From CAZJDM01 sp964544765 (GTDB lineage Bacteria; Bdellovibrionota_B; Oligoflexia; CAYFLR01), in NCBI GenBank assembly GCA_964544765.1, contig CAZJDM010000116.1, positions 1 to 14,780 on the forward strand: a stretch of DNA of 14,780 nt, in the 5' to 3' direction. The notes below the pieces were generated by a model. That model saw only the letters and a list, made by a program, of their open reading frames with translations, did no database searches and was not told where the DNA came from. Within the stretch, counting starts at the first letter, position 1. Each line of letters opens with the position of its first letter. The translations under genes were made by a program, and so were the position numbers. Shown here piece by piece: positions 7,572 through 14,780 of the stretch.

Positions 7572-7691
7572 ATTATACTGTGGTATTATACCGTTAATCG
7601 CCAGCACCACCATTTTTATACTATGGCACATTACCAGATTACCAGCATTCATTTCAATCGACATTCACGTGATTTATATTGGGATAATTGA

Positions 7692-8939
7692 TTATTTGCT
7701 ATTTACTTTTAGGCGTAAGCAAGGAACACCAGGTACTGGAACTTGAAAAAGTTCTCCTACCCGTCTAATTTCTCCTAAATTGCCAATAGGATGAATCATT
7801 TCAAATGGACCTTTTCCTACTTCGAAATCTCTTTGAAAAACATCTAGCGTTTTAGCAACTAGATTTCCTAAATATTTGACCATAATTTGGTTGTTTGGCC
7901 CGAGTAAGTATAGGTGATTTCCCGAAATAGATAAATCTTGAGTTTTGGTTTCTTGATCAAAATGGTTTCCAAATCTAAAAAATGTCGAACCTTTTCCCTT
8001 GAGTTGAAAACTCTCTTTTAGAGGTAGGACTCCTAAAACTTGCACCTTTCCATCGATCTCTTGGATCTCCCCTCCTATTGGCATTAAAACAGGACTCATT
8101 TGTCCATTAGCTAGGGATCTAAAATCTACCTCAAATAATCGCTTCTTTTTTTTATCTATAACGAATAAAGCGTTTTGATTCTCTCCTGTCCTGGCAGAGT
8201 AAGTAGGTGACACAAATACCGTTGACTCTTCACTAATCTCAAGCCTTCCCAAAGAAGACCTTATATATGTATTGTCAAATTGACCACTCATTGTTTCTTC
8301 TGTTGAACCCTCTCTTCTAAGGCTATTGAGTGTTACTAATGAAATCTCATTATTTTTACCAATAGTTAAATAAGAGACAGCTATATGATAGGGCAGACTC
8401 CCTACTACCTTTCTACTAATTGGATCTTTAGATTTACTATTAAAAACAGTAAAAGAATTTTCTATAACTTTTTCACCAGGTTGTAGGTCATCTAGATTTC
8501 CTACCAATAATCTAACCTTAGAATCGTAATCCATACGCCAAAAATCTGGCCTGAGAGAGCCCGCTGATACTCTTTTTATCTCGTGAAGAAAAATTCTCCC
8601 TATATTATCGACTGTAATAATTTCTGAGACCATAGGGTTCCCTCTATCAAAACTATCGTGTGGAACTTTGTCAGTATCACTAAGGCTATATCCAACGACT
8701 CGTTCTCCATGTACAAGAACGAGAGGGGATAACATTCTTTGATTATTATCTACTCCAGTCCTATATTCCAATAACCAATTACCATCAGCTAATAAAAACT
8801 GTAACTCTCCGGTTAGTGAATTAAACGATATTCTCTCTGAGAAGGTAATAATTTGAAGAGGATCACCAAACACCATTGATGTGGTAATAATATAAAAAAG
8901 AACGCTCAATATCATATTTTTATTCATGTATTTCTTCAT
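7692..8939 (-). CDS. Hypothetical exported protein, beta-rich, family not recognised
   Basis: A 415-aa product not recognised. MKKYMNKNMILSVLFY begins a signal peptide with probable cleavage at SMVFG/DPLQ (about 25/26), so the protein is exported, with no lipobox and no C-terminal anchor. The mature part has no obvious helices and alternates short hydrophobic strands with Gly/Asn turns. Several segments have a strand-turn-strand look with repeated L-phi-G/N/D endings (RLLVGNLDD, YLTIGKNNEIS, QVLGVLPLKES, HLYLLGPNNQIM), consistent with a beta-propeller or stacked beta-sheet fold, though no catalytic motif is seen. Only one cysteine lies in the mature chain, near the C-terminus (GVPCLRL). Start: ATG 8939 has AAGGA nine bases upstream; a GTG at 8945 is too close to that site. 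It stands alone, 129 bp upstream of the DUF1015 gene and 230 bp downstream of the TOPRIM gene. Confidence 0.75.
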   Translation of the reverse strand: MKKYMNKNMILSVLFYIITTSMVFGDPLQIITFSERISFNSLTGELQFLLADGNWLLEYRTGVDNNQRMLSPLVLVHGERVVGYSLSDTDKVPHDSFDRGNPMVSEIITVDNIGRIFLHEIKRVSAGSLRPDFWRMDYDSKVRLLVGNLDDLQPGEKVIENSFTVFNSKSKDPISRKVVGSLPYHIAVSYLTIGKNNEISLVTLNSLRREGSTEETMSGQFDNTYIRSSLGRLEISEESTVFVSPTYSARTGENQNALFVIDKKKKRLFEVDFRSLANGQMSPVLMPIGGEIQEIDGKVQVLGVLPLKESFQLKGKGSTFFRFGNHFDQETKTQDLSISGNHLYLLGPNNQIMVKYLGNLVAKTLDVFQRDFEVGKGPFEMIHPIGNLGEIRRVGELFQVPVPGVPCLRLKVNSK

Positions 8940-9169
8940 AGTCACTATTCCTTGATCTAGATAATAGATAATTATTAATCATCAACGATGTATGTACTCG
9001 ATCAACCTATATTTAGAAGCATGCTTATATAAACAATTAAGACAGATAGCTTTTAATTAAGCATATGGGATATTAGGCAGTTACCGCCTACTAGAACTGC
9101 AAGTTAGCTTATAACACTCACCACTATAAATTACAAGAGAAAACAGGTTGCTCATCACGGGTAGCGTTA

Positions 9170-9823
9170 TTATGAAAAAGCTTCCAAAAAATCTCCGAAA
9201 CTTTGAATATGATTATCGATATCAAACCTTCTTCTTACTCTCTCATAAAATTTAGGTTGTACAAGTACTCCATCCTTTTTGGTGTAAGTTAACTTTTTAT
9301 ATTTTTCCTTCAACAATCTGAGTAAATATTTTTTTGCAAACTGAGCTCTATTTAACTTTTCAACGTCATAAGGGGGAAGCTTTTCTGGATCATTAGTTTT
9401 TACATCAAAGAACTCTAAATACTCCCTTAGTTTCGGTGATCGCCTACTTAGTGATACAATTTTTTTGTTACCTAACGCCCAAGTTTCTATACAAAAATGC
9501 TGAATAATTACTCTGATTTCTGTCTGGCAAACTTTATCTCTTAGGAAATCTTGAATCTCATTAATCTTTTCTTCTCTTTCCATATCTTCAGAGTCAACAG
9601 CAATAACAAGACGGTCTATATTGTTTAGCAAATTCACATCTTTTATAGCATCATCAATCATTCCAAAATAATTGGGATAACCACCACCCGAAATAATATA
9701 AAAATGATTATCTGTTATATCATCAATATATTCAACATAAGTTAAAGCTGGATTAACCTTTGGAATCCATTTTTGGTACACAAATTTCTCAACATTGCCC
9801 TCGACTACTACATACAAATTCAT
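9170..9823 (-). CDS. TOPRIM-fold nuclease-like protein (RloB/DUF4276-like), putative defence effector
   Basis: A 217-aa cytosolic protein. MNLYVVVEGNVEKFVYQ gives the TOPRIM first motif (E8-G9, E12). ISGGGYPNYFGMIDDAI (about 44-60) matches the glycine-rich segment of RloB-like proteins. RLVIAVDSED (71-80) supplies D77 and E79 for the DxD-type metal site. IQHFCIETWALGN (about 107-119) corresponds to the conserved NPcFE-W-LL signature that closes the RloB/DUF4276 domain. The C-terminal third is basic and helical (KEKYKKLTYTKKDG, RVRRRF). It shares an ATGA with the end of the upstream ATPase gene, and AGGGG inside that gene's last codons serves as ribosome site, so the two are translationally coupled and probably work as a complex. 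By analogy with AbiL and PARIS the TOPRIM protein would cleave a nucleic acid when the ATPase senses infection. That activity is inferred, not shown. Confidence 0.72.
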   Translation of the reverse strand: MNLYVVVEGNVEKFVYQKWIPKVNPALTYVEYIDDITDNHFYIISGGGYPNYFGMIDDAIKDVNLLNNIDRLVIAVDSEDMEREEKINEIQDFLRDKVCQTEIRVIIQHFCIETWALGNKKIVSLSRRSPKLREYLEFFDVKTNDPEKLPPYDVEKLNRAQFAKKYLLRLLKEKYKKLTYTKKDGVLVQPKFYERVRRRFDIDNHIQSFGDFLEAFS

Positions 9824-10950
9824 TCAACACCCCTGATATAAAAGGGATCATTAATTAGTTGAATGAATGCCTGCTGCTTTGATTTACCAAATCTTTTTAT
9901 TAACTCATCCCCGTATCTTATTGTTACTTCATTGCCTGATCTGTTTACAACATACCAATTTTGTACAGGAATATTATTAATTAAAATTGGGTTGTGACTC
10001 GAAATAAATATTTGGTTCTGAATATCGTGACCTAGTAAGTAATCTGGCAAAAAGTCAATTGCATTTGACCCTAATGAGTTCTCATATTCATCAATAACAT
10101 AGATCGCTTCTTTTGGTAAAATCATTAAATCAGTCATGATTAGTAATACTTTTTGCATTCCAGAAGAAAGATGCTGAAATGGAATCTTTTTATCTACCCT
10201 TTCCTCTCTTATACAAAATACTGGTGTATCTTCGTTAGAGGGAACATTAGGCTCAATATCTTTTATATCAACAAATTCAATATTTTTTACAAAAGGAAAT
10301 ACTTCTTTAAAAAGAGTGCATAAATTTTCAAAGTCTTTTTTAAAAAATTCTTTTAATAAAAACAGGGTTGCATTTAAAGGCAGGTCGTTTAAAAACAGAC
10401 TATCAAGACTCTTATCTTTTTCAAGATTCTTATAAATAATACTTGGTATATTAGAATATCGATAAACCTCATTTGTTTCACCAGAAGAAAATGTTCTTCT
10501 TTTAATTAAAGAAAATCCTTTAAAAAGGGGTTTAATTAACTCCTCTTCTTGAAATAGAGAAAGACCTGATTCATTTCTTGACAACTTAGTTGGTAATTCA
10601 GTACCATCAAATTTCAGGTTGATTTTATCTCTATCAATTATCATTTTATCATTTTCATTTAGTATTTTGAGGGCTTCTGTGTCAATATTAGGAACCCCTC
10701 TTTCATTAGTTCTGGAAACTAGATGCCAATCGTATTGCAATCTATTTATCTCAACTTGAATTCTCCATTCTCCAGTAATGCGAAACTCTTTCCTGACAGC
10801 ATTAAAACCGAGATTAAACAATGTATTTAATAACTTTGTTTTACCTGTAGCACTGTTTCCTACTAATAAATTAATATTATTAAATTTTGTTCGTGAAAAA
10901 TTCCAATCAAATTCCCCTGTCCCCTTATATTCATATTGTAAAATTTTCAT
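9820..10950 (-). CDS. ABC/SMC-type AAA ATPase (AAA15/OLD-like), putative defence sensor
   Basis: A 376-aa cytosolic ATPase. Walker A is GNSATGKT (31-38). The ABC-type signature is HLSSGMQKVLL (260-270), Walker B is AIYVIDEYEN (282-291, D287 and catalytic E288) and the H-loop/switch is ISSHNP (316-321). The spacing and the MKILQYEYKGTGEF... opening are those of the RecF/OLD/AAA15 group, whose insert between Walker A and signature (about 50-255) is short here, so there is no coiled-coil arm as in SMC or Rad50. The C-terminal half lacks a fused TOPRIM domain, which is supplied instead by the overlapping downstream gene. Start ATG 10950 has AGGGG six bases upstream. Known members of such pairs (AbiLi-AbiLii, RloA-RloB, AriA-AriB) give phage abortive immunity. 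Assignment to a named system is uncertain, and a different trigger is possible. Confidence 0.8.
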   Translation of the reverse strand: MKILQYEYKGTGEFDWNFSRTKFNNINLLVGNSATGKTKLLNTLFNLGFNAVRKEFRITGEWRIQVEINRLQYDWHLVSRTNERGVPNIDTEALKILNENDKMIIDRDKINLKFDGTELPTKLSRNESGLSLFQEEELIKPLFKGFSLIKRRTFSSGETNEVYRYSNIPSIIYKNLEKDKSLDSLFLNDLPLNATLFLLKEFFKKDFENLCTLFKEVFPFVKNIEFVDIKDIEPNVPSNEDTPVFCIREERVDKKIPFQHLSSGMQKVLLIMTDLMILPKEAIYVIDEYENSLGSNAIDFLPDYLLGHDIQNQIFISSHNPILINNIPVQNWYVVNRSGNEVTIRYGDELIKRFGKSKQQAFIQLINDPFYIRGVE

Positions 10951-11408
10951 AATATTCCCCTATTAAACAAAATTCCTTTCTGGAAAATATGCACTTAGCA
11001 TTACTCTAATAATTTGAATATCACTCAACAAAGGATTTATTTCTCATATATTTTTGCTATCAAAGTAGTAAATTTTAACTCAAATATGTAATAAAATAAT
11101 AATTGAACATTCAGAACTTTCTGTTTTGAATTGACTCGCATATAATCCAATACAATGCAAAACATCCTTACTTTTTTGTTTAATATTATTTTATTTTCGC
11201 TACTATTTTTATAATACTAAAATTCTATTATATGATAAAATAAAATTGTAATACTATAATAATTTTTATTTAGCAAAATAAATTACTTCCCTGTATGATA
11301 AATTTTAAAGATCGTATGGCTGTTCACCTCCGTTAATACCATTTGCGAAATAATTCAAAAATATGATAGTATCGATTTCCAGTACCTACCCAATATGAGG
11401 AATTTATC
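10951..11408. other. 458-bp very AT-rich intergenic region between divergent genes
   Basis: Carries the presumed promoters for the ATPase-TOPRIM unit (leftward) and the LPP20/Sel1 operon (rightward). Base content is far more A/T than the flanking genes. Imperfect inverted arms at 11209-11224 and 11244-11259 match at 13 of 16 positions. A TATAAT box is at 11141-11146. An open frame from ATG 11155 to TAA 11214 encodes a 19-residue hydrophobic peptide, with no ribosome site seen. No RNA gene is recognisable. Confidence 0.6.
11343..11372 (+). promoter_or_regulatory. Candidate promoter for the LPP20/Sel1 operon
   Basis: TTGCGA (11343-11348), 18-bp spacer, TAGTAT (11367-11372). Transcription would begin near 11380, about 30 bases before ATG 11409 and just upstream of the GAGGA ribosome site (11398-11402). 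Confidence 0.35.
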
Positions 11409-12716
11409 ATGCAAAAAACTATGACTATTTTACATTGGTTATTTCGATTATTTCGTAATTTTTTTCAATATTCTCTTTTTCCTATATTCACACTAATCAT
11501 AATTCCTTTCTCACATTTTCAGACTGGACAACTACAAGCAGATGAATGCGATCCACCATCATGGTGGCAATCTTCCTCCTTAACCACAAATAAACAATAT
11601 TATTATGGAATGGGGAACGGAGATGATAAAAAAGAGGCCAAAACCGAAGCCATATCTGATCTTACCAGCCAATTATCTGTATCGATAAATTCTGAGGTAA
11701 AACAAAAAACCGGATATGAAAGAATAAAAGATGTCGACTACCGCGATGATGAAATCGAAAGTACCATCAAGGCCGTAACTAAATTGACTATCAAGGGTAT
11801 TAGGCAACATAAATATGAGCAAATATGCAGTACGGTCTACGTTGCTATGCGTATTAAAGTAACTGACGCTAAAAAACAAATATTAAATCAAGATAAAGTA
11901 ATGGCCGAGATTAAAAGAAAAATTGACTTTCGCCTCATGACCTTGGAAAAAAATCAAAAGACACTATTATCTATAATCAAAGACATTGACTCCAAAAACC
12001 AACTAGCCAATGAACTGGCTGCCCAGAAAGGTTATAAAAAGCTTATTAAGATAATATTTGATCGAGCATTAACAGCGTATGATCGACAAAACTACAAATT
12101 AGCTCGTTCTTTATTTTATAAAATCGGCATTATTGGAAACCATAAGGCTCAGTTTTACCTTGGTGTTATGCATTTAAAAGGATTAGGTATCAAAACCAAT
12201 CTTAGAGAATCCGCTAAATGGTTTCTAATGGCCGCTCGTGGAGGTGACGCTTTATCTCAGTATAACTTAGGAATTATGTATGCTAAAAAAGGAAAGAAAA
12301 AAGATCTAACCTTGGCCGCTAAATGGCTCAAAAAAGCCGCTAAACAAGATCACACTGAGTCTCAATTTAACTTAGGTTCCCTTTACGATGAAGGCAGAGG
12401 AATACCTTTAAATGATGAATTAGCGGTAAAATGGTATCAAAAAGCGGCTGAAAACGACCATGTCGAAGCTCAGTACAATTTAGCAATAATGTATGCCAAT
12501 GGAGAAGGTACTAAAAAAGATCCTAAAACTGCGGTTAAATGGTTCCAAAATGCTGCCGCCAAAGGTCATACAGCAGCTCAATACAATCTTGGTTTATTCT
12601 ATCAAAAAGGAATTGGATTGAATGAAGATGAGTCAAAAGCCGTTTATTGGCTCAAAAAAGCCGCTAATAATGGTAGTAGTGAAGCGAAAAAAGTTTTAAA
12701 AGAAATGGAGGATTAA
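11409..12716 (+). CDS. Envelope protein with LPP20-like domain and five Sel1 repeats
   Basis: A 435-aa exported protein. Residues 1-44 are a long, strongly hydrophobic leader (probable cut at LQA/DE). Residues 48-155 resemble the LPP20 lipoprotein family (Helicobacter Lpp20, FlgP): CDPPSWWQ near the front, YYYGMGNGDDKKEAKTEAISDLTSQL, then V-I-K-rich strands ending in STVYVAMRIKV. A charged, helical coiled-coil-like stretch (about 160-205) leads into five Sel1-like repeats of 36 residues each (about 244-279, 280-315, 316-351, 352-387, 388-423), recognisable by QYNLGxMY and AAKWLKKAA patterns. Sel1 repeats form alpha-solenoids that bind partner proteins. ATG 11409 has GAGGA eight bases before it. 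The next gene, a lipoprotein, begins 3 bp after the stop. Likely a periplasmic scaffold for an envelope complex (inferred); there is no lipobox. Confidence 0.8.
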   Translation: MQKTMTILHWLFRLFRNFFQYSLFPIFTLIIIPFSHFQTGQLQADECDPPSWWQSSSLTTNKQYYYGMGNGDDKKEAKTEAISDLTSQLSVSINSEVKQKTGYERIKDVDYRDDEIESTIKAVTKLTIKGIRQHKYEQICSTVYVAMRIKVTDAKKQILNQDKVMAEIKRKIDFRLMTLEKNQKTLLSIIKDIDSKNQLANELAAQKGYKKLIKIIFDRALTAYDRQNYKLARSLFYKIGIIGNHKAQFYLGVMHLKGLGIKTNLRESAKWFLMAARGGDALSQYNLGIMYAKKGKKKDLTLAAKWLKKAAKQDHTESQFNLGSLYDEGRGIPLNDELAVKWYQKAAENDHVEAQYNLAIMYANGEGTKKDPKTAVKWFQNAAAKGHTAAQYNLGLFYQKGIGLNEDESKAVYWLKKAANNGSSEAKKVLKEMED

Positions 12717-12719
12717 TCT

Positions 12720-13337
12720 ATGATTCTAAAAACCCAAATATTTATTATTTCAATTAGCCTTTTATCCTTTTTCATATCCTGCAGTTCATCAGTGGATGAA
12801 CCCATTGAAAACATGTATCGCGATTTATCCAAGGTACCTGACTGGCACGAAACAAGACTTCCAGAATGGAACCAAAAAGTTCAAAAGGACAAAACCACTA
12901 AATATAAAACCGGACTTTATGAGGTCAATAAAAGAAGAGATATTGACCTTTGTAAAAAATATGCAGTTATGAATATGATTTCTGGAGTTGCCAACGAAAT
13001 CAGTAGCGCTGTAATCGCCACTAGAACCTCCACCGAAAGTCAATCGGGAACTGAAGGCTTTGAAGCGGATCGCGCTGTTGAAGGTGAAATAGCTACTATG
13101 GCTAAAACAGTTGTTTCTGGAGTTGAAACTGTAGATTTCTTCTGGGAAAAATTTAAAAAGGAAGGAAGCGAAACAGATACTATTATTAGATGTTATGTTC
13201 TAGGAAAGATTGCTACCAAACACTTTAATACCTTGGTTAAAAATGTCTTAGATAAATTAAAGGGCCGAGATAACAAGAAAAAAAGTCAATTGGAAAAATT
13301 AAATAAGGTCCAAGAGAAAGAGTTAGACTCAAAGTAG
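12720..13337 (+). CDS. LPP20-type lipoprotein (putative)
   Basis: A 205-aa lipoprotein. The signal ends in a lipobox-like FFISC with C21 as the lipidated residue, then a short Ser/Asp/Glu linker. The mature domain (about 38-170) has the N-terminal proline/tryptophan pattern VPDW...LPEWN and an R-x-x-D-x-x-x-x-K-x-x-A region (about 70-95), then AKTVVSGVETVDFFWEKF and IIRCYVLGKI strands. These resemble LPP20/FlgP-like proteins, so a paralogue relationship with the preceding gene product is likely but not proven. The C-terminal 35 residues are lysine/glutamate-rich and probably coiled coil. ATG 12720 follows the upstream stop after 3 bp, with GGAGG nine bases upstream inside that gene's end, so the genes are translationally coupled. 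No enzymatic residues are seen. Partner specificity is unknown. Confidence 0.72.
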   Translation: MILKTQIFIISISLLSFFISCSSSVDEPIENMYRDLSKVPDWHETRLPEWNQKVQKDKTTKYKTGLYEVNKRRDIDLCKKYAVMNMISGVANEISSAVIATRTSTESQSGTEGFEADRAVEGEIATMAKTVVSGVETVDFFWEKFKKEGSETDTIIRCYVLGKIATKHFNTLVKNVLDKLKGRDNKKKSQLEKLNKVQEKELDSK

Positions 13338-13528
13338 TGGCTCAAAATCACCACTATATTCAATTATTAAAACTTAAACCATCTCATGTCTTTTTAGTTG
13401 AAAACATGACTTTTCACCATAGAGATCCTTTTGATAGATTAATTATTGCCAGTGCCTTGCAAGAAGGATTAAAAATCTTAACAAAAGATAAAGTTTTTTC
13501 TAAATATAGAGTAGATATAATTTGGTAA
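13337..13528 (+). pseudogene. C-terminal remnant of a PIN-domain (VapC-like) toxin
   Basis: The 63-codon frame (GTG 13337, overlapping the upstream TAG by one base) ends with HHRDPFDRLIIASALQEGL...ILTKDKVFSKYRVDIIW, the characteristic C-terminal half of a VapC-like PIN ribonuclease in chromosomal type II toxin-antitoxin modules. The preceding stretch LLKLKPSHVFLVENM fits the connector found just before it in that family. The N-terminal half, which holds the first catalytic aspartate and the central glutamate, is absent. A TAA in this frame at 13304-13306 shows that the missing part does not lie directly upstream. There is no ribosome site and no antitoxin gene. A relic rather than an active gene; recombination or deletion joined it to the lipoprotein gene. 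Confidence 0.72.
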
Positions 13529-13653
13529 GTATTTTGCGTAAAAGCACTGATTAATAAGATTTCAAAGCTTCTAAAAGATCTTAGGATTACTAGACGCCAC
13601 TTTTAAGAGTGCCATAGTGGACCATCAGGTTTGTAGGTTGATTCGAATTCAGG

Positions 13654-14241
13654 TTACCGAGCTAAATTAGCTAATTTGGACCAAATCTCACTTTCAGCCT
13701 TATTTCCTAAAAAGCGCGCGCACTTTTGGTACAGAGAATCTGAGTCTTGTCCATTACAGCGTTCCATAACCGTAAAACTTACTTTTCGTTTGGCTCCCCC
13801 ATAAGAAATCTTAAAGGAACACATCGCGTCGATCCAAATGATTCCCCCATTGGATTTTATCTTTTGTATTTTAAAGGTACCTACTACGTTGTATCCCTTT
13901 TTAGAAGCCTTTTCCTTATTAATCTTTTTATCAACTAATAACGCAGAGTGAAGAAGATTGAGATTGGGGCTTTTCTCCAAAGCCTGAGCCAGTTGATTTT
14001 CAAAAACTTGACCATGAACCCCATACTCATCGGTCGTTTTAATCCAAACCGATACTGTTATTGGTTCTGTTATGGCAGTACCTTCCTCCCCCTCATGATC
14101 CTCCTCACCATACTCAGATCTTTCTGCCTGGGACTTACTTTTAAATTGACTCTTTTTAGTTGTTACCAAAGGCTCGGTTTGAGTAGTACAATTATTAATG
14201 GTAAAAACCAATCCCATAACCAAAAGTAATCTTATACACAT
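13654..14241 (-). CDS. Probable lipoprotein, LpoB/CsgG/FlgO-like domain
   Basis: A 195-aa exported protein; GGAGGGA sits five bases before ATG 14241. Residues 1-17 are hydrophobic and the context INNC (C18) is an imperfect lipobox, so lipidation is likely but not certain. Residues 30-58 are a charged Lys/Ser/Glu linker. The globular part (about 60-195) alternates strands and helices in the pattern of the LpoB/CsgG/TolB-N-like fold: VSVWIKTTDEYGVHGQVFENQLAQAL, a middle segment, GYNVVGTFKIQKI, WIDAMCSFKISYGG strands and a final helix NKAESEIWSKLANL. Three cysteines (in DAMCSF, MERCN and YQKCARF) could form disulfides. It lies 55 bp after the partial gene on the same strand, so the two form one unit, convergent with the LPP20 operon. 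Named function not assignable. Confidence 0.6.
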   Translation of the reverse strand: MCIRLLLVMGLVFTINNCTTQTEPLVTTKKSQFKSKSQAERSEYGEEDHEGEEGTAITEPITVSVWIKTTDEYGVHGQVFENQLAQALEKSPNLNLLHSALLVDKKINKEKASKKGYNVVGTFKIQKIKSNGGIIWIDAMCSFKISYGGAKRKVSFTVMERCNGQDSDSLYQKCARFLGNKAESEIWSKLANLAR

Positions 14242-14296
14242 AGCAATCCCTCCATGATCTGATTATAAGTTTAACAAACGAGTACCAACAATAGAA

Positions 14297-14780
14297 TCAA
14301 CGAGTAATCTTTAACTCAAACCTACTACCAACCTCAATATCAGCTTCTAGTTTCCATGGTGATCTCAAATTATCTCTTAATAAATCTACGATCTCATCTC
14401 GATCGCCCTTATAGAAACCTACGTAAACCATCTCTCCACTGGTCTTTCTAATCTGTTTAGTTTTAGTAAAAACCTTTTTAACAGTTTTTCTAACCGCAGA
14501 TGCCGCCTTTTTTATATTCCCCTTGAAAGTAAGTAAATAGGGAACGCCATTTTCGGTTTGTTTTCTCCATTTCTTACTAATTTGATCAATTGAATTACCA
14601 ATCGCATTTCTTAATGCCTGAGTCATGGCTAATGATTTACTGGTTACTTTTTCCGAATATCCAGTAGTCTGGGCAATTAACTTAGAAGTTGTCACTACCA
14701 CAGCTTTTAGTGATACAGCCGCTTTAGTAAAACTACCATCTTCTTCAAAGCTTACTCCATATTTAATATAAACATCCGCA
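14297..14780 (-). CDS. Partial envelope protein, CsgG/FlgT-like, start beyond right edge
   Basis: The open frame runs unbroken to base 14780 (first visible residues ADVYIKYGVSFEEDG), so the GTG at 14701 is internal and the true start lies outside the window. The visible 160 residues begin with the strand-turn-strand and the VSLKAVVVTTSKLIAQTTGYSE segment typical of the end of CsgG/TolB-N-like domains (a T-x-x-L-I-A-x-T strand), followed by a helix ALRNAIGNSIDQISKKWRK. A Lys-rich helical region follows, then a small alpha/beta C-terminal domain YVGFYKGDRDEIVDLL...WKLEADIEV, similar in shape to the end domain of FlgT-type proteins. It is the first visible gene of the minus-strand pair with the lipoprotein at 13654. 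The family is inferred from pattern only. Confidence 0.6.
   Translation of the reverse strand, partial: ADVYIKYGVSFEEDGSFTKAAVSLKAVVVTTSKLIAQTTGYSEKVTSKSLAMTQALRNAIGNSIDQISKKWRKQTENGVPYLLTFKGNIKKAASAVRKTVKKVFTKTKQIRKTSGEMVYVGFYKGDRDEIVDLLRDNLRSPWKLEADIEVGSRFELKITR

Noticed and set aside
9082..9100. taggc/gccta hairpin downstream of the TOPRIM gene
   Set aside because: Only a 5-bp stem and no U-tract; not enough for a terminator.
13337..13528. Intact small PIN toxin
   Set aside because: Lacks the first catalytic aspartate and half the domain; treated as a relic.
13747..14229. Two plus-strand frames opposite the 195-residue lipoprotein
   Set aside because: No ribosome sites; the minus frame has a strong ribosome site and an export signal.

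Overview
The window is AT-rich bacterial DNA with densely packed genes. Three lipoprotein or secreted-protein signals, a lytic transglycosylase and a membrane-type (class 2) dihydroorotate dehydrogenase point to a Gram-negative, respiring bacterium. The lineage cannot be fixed from sequence alone. An ALDH4-type pruA without putA, a DUF1015 protein and LPP20/CsgG-like envelope proteins would fit Bdellovibrionota, SAR324-like or other deep proteobacterial lineages, but that is a guess. No tRNA, rRNA, CRISPR array, transposase or integrase was seen.

Layout. 1-1337 (minus) is most of a secreted trypsin-like protease that runs off the left edge and carries a 24-bp tandem repeat. 1561-3195 (minus) is pruA (proline/glutamate metabolism). 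3374-3979 (minus) is a small DEDDy exonuclease-like protein. From a divergent promoter region, 4198-5052 and 5098-6222 (plus) encode an SLT-type lytic transglycosylase and PyrD. PyrD has a 15-bp x 4 in-frame repeat insertion and a cysteine where class 2 enzymes carry the catalytic serine. A hairpin-rich segment (6229-6317) separates pyrD from the convergent DUF1015 gene (6318-7562, minus). Next comes an unrecognised secreted protein (7692-8939, minus).

9170-10950 (minus) is a tightly coupled two-gene unit: an ABC/SMC-like ATPase (AAA15/OLD-type) whose last bases overlap the start of a TOPRIM-fold protein. This architecture matches known anti-phage modules (AbiL/RloAB, PARIS, OLD/Gabija-like) and is the best candidate for an uncharacterised defence system here. 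A very AT-rich 458-bp non-coding stretch lies upstream of it.

11409-13337 (plus) is a two-gene envelope operon: an LPP20-domain plus five Sel1 repeats protein, then a lipoprotein. It is followed by the C-terminal remnant of a VapC-like PIN toxin. Convergent to it (13654-14780, minus) are a probable lipoprotein and a partial protein, both resembling LpoB/CsgG/FlgO-T type envelope domains. These four envelope genes probably belong to one cell-surface assembly, but no function can be assigned from sequence alone.
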